Under the pieces are notes generated by a model, which saw only the letters and a program-made list of their open reading frames with translations, was not told where the DNA came from and did not search any database. Positions 25,561 through 37,539 of a stretch of DNA of 64,000 nucleotides are shown here, one piece after another (position 1 is the stretch's first letter; the number at the start of each line of letters is the position of its first letter). Source of the DNA: Rhynchosporium graminicola (Eukaryota; Ascomycota; Leotiomycetes; Helotiales; Ploettnerulaceae); NCBI GenBank assembly GCA_900074885.1, contig FJUW01000037.1, forward strand, positions 124,001-188,000, given 5' to 3'. The position numbers were made by a program, and so were the translations under genes.

Positions 25561-28500
25561 GGCTAGATCTATTCGAATTCGGTAGAATATCTAGCGAATA
25601 TCTAGTTTAGTAAATATCTTAGTAGTAGAGATTCTAGCTAGTGTTTTATTAATTAATAGTAGTAGATATTAATTCTTCCTCGTGAGGTTATTAAGTACGC
25701 GAAAGTCGATATAGAATCTTAGATTTCTATTAGCTTTCTTAACGAAAAGAATAAGTATAGCGTATAGTACTTAAGAAAGTTTAATAAAACCTTTAGCTAA
25801 GTTATTAGTAATATACGCCTTAACGACTTCAAGTTCTTTAGCTAATATCTTATATAAAGGAGAGTATTTGAAGCTTTTCTTAGCCCTTTCCTTAAGCTTA
25901 ATTCGGTGATCGTATAAGTGATAAGAAGAGAGAATATCACTAGCTTCCTTAGAAAAGACGTATATCTACTAGCTATACTTATGAGGGATCTATAGTTCTG
26001 AATCTAATTCGCTTAAGCTAATAGTAAATTACTAGGTAGTTTTGCGATATTCCGTAAGATCGATAGTTAAAGATATAATAGTAGTATTACGTTACTGAAC
26101 TGCGATTCGGTCGTTAAGAAGCTTATCTATCTCGTAAAAGATAGTAAAGAAGATCTTATCGTTAGAAGACTTCTAGCGTTTATATAAGAGATAGAAGGCT
26201 AGGCTGCTAATTATGTAAATCTCTAGCGTAGGAGGCTCTAGAAGAGATCTAAGCACACGAGGTAATCTTAGTCGCTTCCGAAATATCATAGTAGCTATAT
26301 TTATACTTTAAGTAGCTTCTATTAAGTCGCGAGATAGTATTCTAAGTAATTATTAATCTATAGTATAAATTATATAGGCGTAATCTTATACGTAAGTCTT
26401 TAATATAAAGACTTCTAATTAGAGTTAAAGTAGAGATTTACGCGGGATATAAGTGATAATATTACTGAATCGTACGCACTTCGGCTATATATTAGTAGCT
26501 TCTCTAGAGTATAAAGACTTCTCTTTACTACTCTATTCTTATTCTTCAGATAATAAACACTTAGGCTTATTATATCTATAATAAGTAGTATAAACGCCGG
26601 AGAAATAGTCCTAACTAATCGGCGGTAGTAATAGAGAGTTAGTTACCTATAGAAAACTCTCTAAGGGAGAGTTTTAGATATTTTTATAGCTATAAGTCTC
26701 CCTAGAAATACGCTTCCGAGCTAGTAATAGTCGTTTAATAACTAAGATAAAGTTAATAATAGCTCGAATATTAACAGGAGAGTTAGCTACGCTTCGCTAT
26801 TCCTCGTACGCTTCTTAGAATTAATCAAGGCGTTTATTTCGTTTGTTAGTGTTATATTAGTAGCGCTAGTAGGTATAGTATTTACGTAAGTCCTTAATCT
26901 CGATCAGAGAGCTATAAATATTACTAAGAGGAGTATATAGTAGCTAAATAATCTATTGTTTAGAGGTATCTAAAAGTACTTAATATTCCGAAAGCCAAGT
27001 CCTTTCGAGTATAATACTATAGTTTCTAAGAGTAGTAATAAGAAAGGGAGTAAATACCTGAACGCGACGATTTACTATTAAATTAAGTATCGTATAGTAA
27101 CTGATAGTACTACTATTAACGCTATTAAAGCCTTTAATAGGAATTGCGTTTAGTAGAGGGTAAATTAAAGGTTTTAAGAAGAAGGAAAGAGATTTAAGAA
27201 AAGAACGATTAATAAAATAGTATCTATTAGCTCTAGAATCGAGAAGTGCAGGTAGCTTATACGAGAGTCTATTCTTAGTAAGAGTAGTATATATAGTAAA
27301 CGATTAATTACTAAGAAGCTTCATAAGGTTAAGATATCGTATATCTCGTATATTACCTAAGAAGGAGTCTTTCCCTAGGCGTAGTCTTTTACTAGCGGTT
27401 TGATATACTCCTAGGCGTTATTATACGTTTCTTTATCGTTATTATCTTTTAACTCGCTATTAACGTTATTATTAGTATTAATTACGTTAATTCGATACGG
27501 AGTATTAAGTCGAGCTAATAATAAGCGTAGGTATAAGGTAGGCGTAAAGTAACGAGGAGTATTCGCTAGCGATTATATACGAGGCGTATTATTTCGTATA
27601 GAGTATAGTACTTATTTACTAGTCGTACGAGTGTTCTCGGGCGTAGGAAGACTAATTTGCGGATAAGAAGAGGAGTTAGTACTACGGCGCTAGGAGGAGG
27701 TATTTATAAGGCGTTCCCGAGTCGCGCTAGCCTTAGCCGAAGACTCGGAATAGTAAGTCTTTTCAATGAATTAACCTTAGTCTTTAGCTTATATAGCCTT
27801 AACGTATTCTTCTAGTGTTCTTAACGTTTAGTACTATTAGAAGAGCTATTTCCGTAGCTATATAAGTAGCTTCTCCTATAAGTCTATTTTCAGAGTTAAT
27901 TAATTATTTACTCTAGCTTTATGAGCTAGTGTACGAAACTTATAGTAGAATATCTAGAAGGTCTACTTATAATTTATCTTTAGCGCGGAGTAGCTAGCTC
28001 TTATAGTTTATTAGTTATATAGATTAGATAAGAAGGAGACGAGTTAAGTAATTATATCGAGTGAATTAGTTATACTGCTTTCTTTATTATATTCTAGTTC
28101 TAAGAATAAGGGTTCTAGGTAAGTTCTAGCTATTCCTTCTGTTTAGTTAAGTAACTAATCTTTATAGTGATCTTCATCGATAAAGTAGCTAGAGTAGCGC
28201 CGGAGGGCGTTACGTATCTATACTTCTTAGAGTTTTAGAGAGTAGTCGATTCTATTAGAGAGCTTATTTAAAAGGTTCAGTATCTTCTCTATACGCGTAG
28301 CGTATAATATTAATAATATTCCTCTAGTAGATTATTCTCGATAACGATTATTAAGTATAAGAGTAGTATTATCTTCTTTAATTAATAGTAGTAGTATTAT
28401 ACGCGATTAAACGTTATTAAATAATATAGACTTAATAGAGCGCTAAGTAGTTAACTAGCGTAGTTCTAGGAACTCGTCCTATAACTAATATAGTTCTATA

Positions 28501-28957
28501 GATAGGTCGACGTTTAATTATCTATCTTCTGCGAGCTTCCTTTCTGCCTCTTATAGCTAGTAAGCGCAGTCTTCCTATAAGTCACTTATAATTACTATTA
28601 ATATAAGAGTATTATCAGGGAGGTTTAGCGACTCGGTAAGTTCGTTAATTATAATAGGAGTCAGGGAGCTTAACTCGGATAAGGCGTTATCGCGAGTACT
28701 CTCTACTATAGAGAGAGGTAAGTTATAGTAAGTATTACGAGTCGCCGAGGAATAGGAGGTAGAGGGAGTCGGAGAACTAGTAGTCGATTTATTAGACTTA
28801 GGTTACTTCGGTTTAAGTACTATTCTTCAAGTTTATACTTAGTATAAGCCTTCTCTGTATAGCGTAGTCTCCTGCGTTTAGTAGCTCTAGGAATAGAGGT
28901 ATAATATAAGTAGATATTTATTATCTTCTTAGATATAAGTAAAAGAGTTATAGATAA

Positions 28958-29192
28958 TATAATACTTACTCTAGAAAGGTCTTAAAACTACTTAAGTAAT
29001 AAGATCTTATATTACTATAAATATAAAGTAGTAAGAATCACTTAAGAATCTATAACTAAGGAGTGAAGAAGTAGAGGGAGAAGGGGAGTATATATATAAA
29101 AAGGGGCCCCTAAACTCTACTTGTATAATCTCGCTTAGTAGTAAGTGTTTCTACTAATAGGGAGAAACCTCTAAACCTGACTAGTCGTCATA
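28958..29192 (-). repeat. 5' LTR of E
   Basis: Starts TATAATACTTACTC (RIP-changed) and ends GACTAGTCGTCATA. TSD AGATA follows. Confidence 0.92.
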
Positions 29193-29379
29193 AGATAGAC
29201 CGCCTCTTATAAGACTATCTAAATTGCGATTCTCCTAAGGATCCTGATACTAAACGACTTATAGCTGAAAAGCTACTAGAATAGTATTATACTCTTAAGG
29301 AAGCCTTTTCTAAGCGGGATTCTAATATCCTTCTACTATATCGCTTATACGATTATAAAATTATTCTAAAAGAACTATT

Positions 29380-32278
29380 ACTTAATATATATTCGCTTTT
29401 ATATTAGTAATCTATAGATAAATTATAAATAACTAAGAAGTATCTTATAGAGAACTTAGATAAGGGATTTATCGAATCTAGCTAAAGTCCCTTTATATCA
29501 CTTATACTATTCGTTAAGAAAGCCGATAGAGGATTACGCTTCTATATCGACTATTATAAGCTTAATACGATCACTATCACTCGAAAGGATTTATATCTAA
29601 TCCCTAGGATCGATAAGCTCTTAAACTATATATCTAAAGTAGTAATCTTTACTAAACTAGATATCCGAGTAGTATTTAACTATATCTATATAAACCCTAA
29701 ATCAGAAGAGTATACTATTTTCTAAACTCGCTTCGGATCCTATAAATATAAAGTATTACCTTTTAAGCTCTATAATAGACTTAGTACGTACTAACGATAT
29801 ATAAATAATATATTACTAGATTACTTAGACGATTTCTATATAGCTTACTTAGATAATATCCTTATATACTCGGAAACGCTCTAGGAATATAAGGAATATA
29901 TTAAATTAGTATTATAACGCTTAATAGATACCGGACTTTAAGTAGATATTAAGAAAAGCGAATTCCATATTACTCGGACTAAATACCTCGGATATATTAT
30001 TATTACTAATAGAATCGAGCTAGATCCCGAGAAGGTAGCACTATTAGTAGACTAGAAGTACCCTAAAATAATAATAGCTATAAAATCTTTCTTAGGATTC
30101 TATAGTTTCTATTATTAATTTATTTAGAATTTCGGCCTTATCGCTAAACTTCTCTTAATACTTATTAGGCCTATAGTACTATAGAATTTCACTAACTATT
30201 ATAAGAAGTCCTTCGACGATTTATATTAATAGCTACTATTAGTATAGAAACTATACTATTTCGACCCTAACTTATAAACTAAACTAGAAACTAATACCTC
30301 TAATAGTATAATAGCTAGAATTATCTCCTAATTATACGAAGATAACTAATAGTATCTAATTAGATTCTACTCTTATATTCTTAATAGATACGAACTAAAC
30401 TAGAAGATCTATAATAAGGAATTATATATTATTATTAAGTCTTTCTAGAAAAAGAGACTAGAACTTATATCTCTATAATACTATACTAGTATATATACAG
30501 ATTATTAATCCTTAGAATACTTTATAACTACTAAGGTCCTAACTAGTAAGTAAGCTAGATAGATAGAATTCCTTTCGGAATTCAACTTTCAAATTATATA
30601 TATACTTAGTAAAGATAACGCTAAAGCTAATATCCTTAGCTATAAGAAATAAGATCTAAGGATATAAGAATAATAGAAATAAGATAATAGATCTCAGGTT
30701 TTATTACTTTTAGACTACTTAGACCTTAAGATTAATATAGAACTAGCTAAATATTATATCGATTAAATCAGTTACTTATACTTAATATCGCTAAGGACTA
30801 ATATACTATTAGAACCTATACGTAACTCTTTTAATTTAATTAAGAAACTATATTAATTTAACTAAGAATTATTCTCTAATAAATAGAATATATTAAGAGA
30901 TAGTTATACTATTAATAATAGTTTACTACTTTATAATAATCGTCTATATATATAACGCTATACCCTACTATATATCTATTTAATTAGCAAAGTCTATAAT
31001 TAAGTTTCTTCTACTTATCTAAATACTCGTAAGACTACTAAGATAATTTCTACTTATTACTACTAGAAAGGACTCGTATTAGATATAAAACGATATACTT
31101 ATAATTACCGCCCCTATTAGTACTCTTATCCGAAGCAGACGAAATAGTAAGGATTCCTCTATCTATTACTAGTGCCTAGCTACTTTATATAGTACCTAGC
31201 TATAGATTTTAAGGACTTTCCGCTTAATAACTAAAGATTTAATAGGATATTAATCTTTATCGACCGCTTAAGGAAAGACTTTATATCGATATTATACTAC
31301 TATAATATTAATACTCGCAGGATAGCGATATTATTTATCTAATAGATATATTATTTCGAATATACTTTTAAGTTAATTATATCTAACTAAGGAGTTTAGT
31401 TTATCTTATCCTTTTAATAAGAGTTTTACTATATAATTAGAGTTAAAGTTAAGCACTTTACTACTTTCTATTAGTAAACTAATAAATAAATAGAGATTAT
31501 AAATCAGTATATTAACTAACGCTTTAAACCCTTTATTAATTACTACTAGAGTAACTAGAGCGAACTATTACTAATAATAGACCGCGCTTAAGTAATCTTA
31601 CTTTACGATTCTATTAATATAGCGCTATATACCTTTAAATATAGTATATTACTATAGAATAGCTAGGATTAGAAGTAACCTATTATATCAATACTATAAG
31701 AGAAGCTTAACTATACTAATACTAAATCTCTAGCTAAACGTACTAAATCTACTATTAAGGTTATAAAAGCTAATATACTAGCTGCTTAGCAGAGGATAAG
31801 CGCTATAACTAACCCGAAATAGCGTAATATCGACTAAGAAGTCGGAAATAAAGTATTTCTCTCTATAAGGAACCTTAAGAATTATTAGCTAAGTAAGAAG
31901 CTATCTAGTCTCTAAGTAAGATTATACTAGGTCCTAGCTAAGATCAGATACTCTTATAAGCTAGATTTACTCCTTAGATCTTCTATATATAATATATTCT
32001 CTCTCGAATTACTCTTTAAGGACCCGGACGACTTATTACTAAACTAGGAGTTATTAAACCTACCCTTAGAAGTTATCGCTACTTAAGAAAAGTAAGAGTT
32101 ATAAGATATACTCGCTATATAGCTCCTAAGAAGTAATCTAAAGTATTAAGTTAGCTAGCTAAGCTATAACCCGGATCTAACTTAGTATAACGCTTTCGAC
32201 CTAATAAGTACTCTATATAAGCTTAGAAACTTCTATATTACTAACCTAAGTAAACTTAGACCTCTATATAAATTAGAT
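29380..32278 (+). pseudogene. A0 pol polyprotein remnant (RT-RNase H-integrase-chromodomain)
   Basis: This is the most readable pol in the window. Seen: LDKGFIESS before RT, FVKKADRGLRFYIDYYKLN, TKLDIR (from TKLDL/I), YLDN catalytic box at 29846-29857, YLGYIIITNRIELDPEK, the RNase H stretch RFYSYIL, and the integrase AIDF and IFIDR blocks. The chromodomain-like end carries a VSW-to-VS-stop change, then YNPDLT, YNAFDLI and KLRNFYITN. Stops fall mainly at former Gln and Trp codons. A chromodomain at the end of integrase is a mark of chromoviruses, which are known to target heterochromatin. Confidence 0.9.
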
Positions 32279-32394
32279 TAGTAGATTAAAGCTTAAGAAG
32301 ATAGAATAGATAACTATAGTTACTTAGAGGATAATAAACTATTATAATTATTAATATTAGGAATTTATTACTAAAGATAATCCCTTAATTATAC

Positions 32395-33130
32395 TCTATA
32401 ATAATATTATATCTAAAACTCTATTTCCTTTACTATCTCTATTTTACTAGCTTCCTCTTCTAAGTTCTCTAGAGCTTCTATTAAATCTGGAATATCTAGA
32501 ACTAGAACTACTATATCTAACTCCTTACTTAAATCTACTAATATAGCTCTAGTAGTAGACTAAATATAATAGCTAATCCTATAAGGTTTCTTCTTAGGAG
32601 AAAGTCTAAGAGTATCTAGATCTAACGCTATCTCTAAACTAAAAGGTAAATTCCTTTTTCCTTTAGTATTAGATATTATAGCTTTAAATATAGCTTTCTT
32701 TATAAATTCCTATATAATTCTATTTAACTTTTTTATTTACTTTAATACTATTTATATTATTAACTTAGATTTCACTAAATTTATTATTAAAAGATCTAAA
32801 TCTTATATCGCGTTAGTATTATATTAGTATCTAAAGGTTTAAGATTATAACTTATTACTTTAATAAACTTTAACTCTTTAAATACTTTCTCTATAGAACG
32901 CCTTAAAGCTTAAGTCTCTACTAATTATATAGTAGTAATCTCTAATATAGTAATAGAAGTAGCGGATTTCGCGAGATAATAGATCTAATTAATAGCTTTA
33001 TAAGTAGCTACGATACTACCCTGATTTAGCTCCGCGTCCTTAGTTTCGCTACTAGGAAGTAAACTAGATAGAATAATATACTCTATATTAATATAGTTAA
33101 GTAACTATAATACGCTAGTATATATAATAT
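32395..33130 (-). pseudogene. Antisense ORF remnant in A0 (unknown protein)
   Basis: On the minus strand, opposite to gag-pol, this stretch reads like the C-terminal part of a basic protein: RISYY, TTRAILVDL, LDIVV and a final IKEIEF before a stop. The same frame is present in A-rev1 (34538-34927) and A-rev2. Its in-frame stops are TAG where RIP would convert TGG. I do not recognise the protein. A0 is split here by A-rev2, and the N-terminal part continues at 52630-53340. Confidence 0.5.
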
Positions 33131-33202
33131 TATTATAACGATATAAGACTTAAGGCGGTATATAAGCAAGAATAAACGAGTAGGGAGGCTAAGAGCGATC
33201 TT

Positions 33203-33470
33203 TATAACGACACAAGACTCAAGGCGGTATATAAGCAAGAATAAACAAGTAGGGAAGCTAAGAGCGATCTTATATAGTCTACTATAAAGGAAATAAAAAG
33301 ATAAGGAAAGAAGAAGAAGAGAGATAGAGTACGAGGCACCTTATATATATATACCGGTACTAGTCTAATACTATACCGGGTCAGATACTAGTTCTGCTAG
33401 GATACCTATAAACTTAGGCCCTATTATCTATCCTTCTTCTTATATAATATTCAGGTGAGCTATCGTCATA
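33203..33470 (-). repeat. 3' LTR of A-rev1
   Basis: 268 bp. Plus strand starts TATAACGACACAAGACTC (TG changed to TA) and ends GAGCTATCGTCATA. TSD ATCTT precedes. Confidence 0.93.
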
Positions 33471-33487
33471 TTACCCCCCCCCTAAGA

Positions 33488-34927
33488 AGAGCTTAACCCT
33501 AAGCTCGGAAAGTTATAGTTTATACTAGAATTAGTCTTTATTATAACTATTTTCGTCGATATTCGCGTAATAAACACTAGCCGCTCTTTAGTAGTAGTAA
33601 ATTCTTTATCAAGTTCTAACTAGTTATATCGCTATAATAGTACTATATTAGTCGTAGCTTCTAAATCAGGTAGTAAGCAGTATTTACTTTATCTATTTAC
33701 AGTAAGAGTCGAGTTTTAAGTAAGGCGTAGGGTATATAAAAGAAGAGGTTTATTAATATTAGAGCCTTTCCTTTTCAACCGCGATAATTACTTTAACTTA
33801 TAAGTTTACTCTCCCTAGACTACGATATAGCTCCTAGAGTAAGTATTATTACTAACTACTATAGTAGTCTACTATAATCTTATATATCAATCGACTTAAT
33901 CGACTCTTCTCTTAATATAAGTAAGTTTCCTATCTTAGTTTTAGGGATAGTCCTTAAGTATAATATAAGGGTTTCACGGATCTATAACGCTAACTCCTAT
34001 AGTACTTTTACTAGTTCCTACTAGTACTCTTTCGGCAGCGTATCGTATATATTACCTACGATATATTCGCGCTTTCCTTAAGATAAAGTATAATAATACT
34101 CTTATTTTAGAACTCCTATACTTATTTAATAAGCTTAACTCTAAGCTTTATAAGTATTATTCAGCGTTAAAGAGCAGTTATAAGTATATAAGTTACTTAA
34201 ATATAAACGTAATTATATATACTAACGCGTTATAATTACTTAATTACATTAATACAGAATATACTATTTTATCCGGTTTATTTCCTAGTAGCGAAGCTAA
34301 GGACGTAGAGCTAAATCAGAGTAGTATCGTAACTACCTATAAAGCTATTAATTAGATCTATCATCTCGCGAAATCTGCTATTCCTACTATTACGTTAGAG
34401 ATTACTATTATATAATTAGTAGAGACTTAAGCTTTAAAGCGTTCTATAGAGAAAGTATTTAAGAAATTAGAGTTTATTAAGATAATAAGTTACGATCTTA
34501 AACCCTTAGATACTAATATAATACTAACGTGATATAGGATTTAGATCTTCTAATAATCGATTCGGCGGAATCTAAGTTAATAGCCGAAATAGTATTAAAG
34601 TAGATAAAGGAATTAAATAGTATTATATAGGAATTTACGAAGAAAGCTATATTTAAAGCTACGATATCTAATACTAAGAGAAAGAGGAATTTACCTTCTA
34701 GTTTAGAAATAGCATTAGATCTAGATACTCCTAGACTCTCTCTAAAGAAGAAAGCCCGTAGGATTAGCTATTATACTCGATCTACTACTAGAGCTACGTT
34801 AGTAGATTTAGGTAAGAAGTTAAATATAATAGTTCCGGTTCTAGATATTCTAGATTTACTAGAAGCTCCGGAGAACTTAAGAGAGAAAACCAGTAAAGTA
34901 AAAGTAATTAAAGAAGCAGAGTTCTAA
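33488..34927 (+). pseudogene. Antisense ORF(s) between pol and 3' LTR of A-rev1 (unknown protein)
   Basis: Three blocks read openly on the plus strand, opposite to gag-pol. Block 1 (33491-33720) starts LNPKLGKL. Block 2 (about 33815-34060) includes DYDIAPRVSIITNYYSSLL. Block 3 (34122-34550) includes LSGLFPSSEAKDVELNQ, and its frame hands over by +1 to 34538-34927, which ends LLEAPENL...KEAEF and TAA. The last block has 129 codons with two TAG after its start (34601, 34628), both where RIP would convert a Trp codon. The frame changes could be introns or old indels. A one-base loss near 33971 relative to A-rev2 and A0 breaks block 2. No family recognised. Confidence 0.5.
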
Positions 34928-37399
34928 ATATAGCGTTATTACGAAATATAATCGAGGGATTATCCTTAGTAATAAATTCTAATACTAATAACTATAATAG
35001 CTTATTATCCTCTAAGTAACTATAATCGTCTATTCTATCTTCTTAAGCCTTAATCTACTAATTTAGTTTACGCGGAAGTCTAGGTTTACTTAAGTTAGTA
35101 GTATAGAAGTCTCTAAGCTTATACGGAGCACTTATTAAGTCAGAAGCGTTATACTAAGTTAAGTCCGGGTCATAGCTTAGCTAGCTAACTTAATACTTTA
35201 GATTACCTCTTAGGAGCTATATAGTAAGTATATCTTATAACTCTTACTCTTCTTAAGTAGCGATAACCTCCGGGAGTAGGTTTAGTAACTCCTAGCCTAG
35301 TAATAAGTCGTCCGGGTCCTTAAAGAGCAATTCGAGGGCGAATATATTATATATAGAAGATCCCGGGAGTAAATCTAGCTTATAAGAGTATCTGATCTTA
35401 GCTAAGACTTAGTATAGTCTTACCTAGAGACTAGATAGCTTCTTACTTAGCTAGTAATTCTTAAGGTTCCTTATAGAGAGAAATACCTTATCTTCAACTT
35501 CCTAGTCGATACCGCGCCGTTTCGGGTCGGTTATAGCGCTTATCCTATACTAAGTAGCTAGTATATTAGCTTTTATAACCTTAATAGCAGATTTAGCACG
35601 TTTAGCTAAGGATTTAGTATTAATATAATTAAGCTTCTCTTATAGTATCGATCCGGTAAGTTACTTCTAGTCCTAGCTATTCCGTAGTAATATACTATAT
35701 TTAAAGGTATATAGTACTATACCGATAGAGTCGTAAGGCAGAGTTACTTAAGCGCGGTCTATTATTAGTAATAATTCGCCCTAGTTACTCTAGTAGTAAT
35801 TAACGAAAGGTCTAAAGCGTTAGTTAATATACTAATTTATAATCTCTATTTATCTATTAGTTTACTAGTAGAAAGAAGTAAAAAGCTTAACTTTAACTCT
35901 AATTATATAGCAAAACTCTTACTAGAAGGATAAGACTAACTAAGCTCCTTAGTCGGATATAATTAACTTAGAGGTATATCTGAAATAATATATCTATTAG
36001 ATAAATAATATTACTATTCCGCGAGTATCGATATTATAATAATATAATATTAATATAAAGTCCTTCCTTAAGCAGTCGATAAATACTAATATCTTATTAA
36101 ATCCTTAGTTATTAAGCGGGAAGTCCTTAAAATCTATAGCTAAGTGCTATATAAGATAGCTAAGTACCGGTAATAAGTAGAGGAATCTTTACTATTTCGT
36201 TTACTTCAGATAAGAGTACTAATAAGAGCGGTAATTATAAGTATACTATTTTATATCCGATACGAGTCCTTTCTAGTAGTAATAAGTAGAAATTATTTCA
36301 GCGGTCTTACGAGTATTTAGATAAGCAGAGGAAACTTAATTATAGACTTCGCTAATTAAACGAGTATATAGCGGAGTATAGCGTTATACGTATAAACGAC
36401 TATTATAAAGTAGTAAACTATTATTAATAATATAGCTATCTCCTAATATATTCTATTTATTAGAGAATAATTCTTAGTTAAATTAGTATAGTTTCTCGAT
36501 CAAATTAAAAGAGTTATATATAGGTTCTAGTAGCGTATTAGTCCCTAGCGATATTAAGTATATATAACTAATTTAATCGATATAATACTTAGCTAGTTCC
36601 GCGTTAATCCTAAAGTCTAAGTAATCTAGAGGTAATAAAACCCGAGATCTATTATCCTATTTCTATTATTCCTATATCCTTAGATCTTATTCCCTATAAC
36701 TAAAGATATTAGCTTTAGCGTTATCTTTACTAAGCGTATATATAATTTAAAAGTTAAATTCGAAAAGGAATTCTATCTATCTAGCTTACTTACTAGTTAG
36801 GACTTTAGTAGTTATAAAGTATTCTAAGGATCGATAGTCCGTATATATACTAGTATAGTATCGTAGAGATATAAGTTCCGGTCTCTATTTCCGGAAAGAT
36901 TTAATAATAGTATATAGCTCCTTATTATAGATCTCCTAGTTTAGTTCATATCTATTAAGAATATAAGAGTAGAATCTAATTAGATACTACTAGTTATCTT
37001 CATATAATTAGGAGATAACTCTAGCTATTATATTATCAGAAGTATTAGTTTCTAGTTTAGTTTATAATTCAGGGTCGAAATAGTATAGTTTCTATACTAA
37101 TAGTAGCTATTAATATAAATTATTAAAGGACTTCTTATAATTATTAGTGAAATTCTATAGTACTATAGGCCGAGTAAGTACTAAGAGAGGTTTAGCGATA
37201 AGGCCGAAATTCCGAATAAATTAATAATAGAACCTATAGAATCCTAAGAAGGATTTTATAGCTATTACTGTTTCGGGGTACTTCTAATCTACTAATAATA
37301 CTACCTTCTCGGGATCTAGCTCGATTCTGTTAGTAATAATAATATATCCGAGGTATTTAGTCCGAGTAATATAGAATTCGCTTTTCTTAATATCTACCT

Positions 37400-37520
37400 A
37401 AAGTCCGATATCTATTAAGTATTATAGTACTAATTTAATATATTCCTTATATTCCTAGAGCGTTTCCGAGTATATAAGGATATTATCTAAGTAAGCTATA
37501 TAGAAATTATCTAAGTAGTC
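37400..37520 (-). pseudogene. A-rev1 reverse transcriptase catalytic region
   Basis: The minus strand reads AYLDNILIYS around 37482-37493, preceded by YLDNFYI. The second catalytic Asp is Asn through RIP. A repeat of the same bases follows the N, at 37692-37703. Confidence 0.85.
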
Positions 37521-37538
37521 TAGTAATATATTATTTAT

Positions 37539-37539
37539 N
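37539..37539. other. Assembly gap (single N) with duplicated flank
   Basis: The ~208 bases after the N (37540-37748) repeat those before it (about 37330-37538) almost exactly, including the RT catalytic box. A real element would carry the box once, as A-rev2 and A0 do. Confidence 0.85.

Larger units (their letters stand above)
22628..29192 (-). mobile_element. Ty3/Gypsy chromodomain element E, complete but RIPped
   Basis: 6565 bp with two 235-bp LTRs (22628-22862 and 28958-29192) and TSD AGATA at 22623-22627 and 29193-29197. The reversed polypurine tract (a run of C at 22866-22873) next to the left LTR places the genes on the minus strand. RT catalytic box YLDN (from YLDD) at 25405-25416. 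The C-terminal end of integrase (about 22910-23110) still shows a chromodomain-like stretch: YRVS, then WYN (Trp now TAG), DVKYAPAKL and an FHL remnant. Gag is about 27700-28900. Stops occur throughout. Confidence 0.92.
29193..33133 (+). mobile_element. Ty3/Gypsy element A0, fragment 4: RT, RNase H, integrase, chromodomain and antisense region
   Basis: Plus-strand pol can be followed with RIP stops: RT (about 29380-30000, box AYLDNILIYS at 29843-29872), RNase H (about 30240-30650), integrase zinc and core regions (about 30950-31700, with AIDFKDF and the late TNKxIEIINQYI), and a chromodomain-like end (32105-32278). From about 32395 the remaining sequence shows a coding pattern only on the opposite strand. 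The fragment ends in TSD ATTAT (33129-33133), where A-rev2 entered. Confidence 0.92.
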
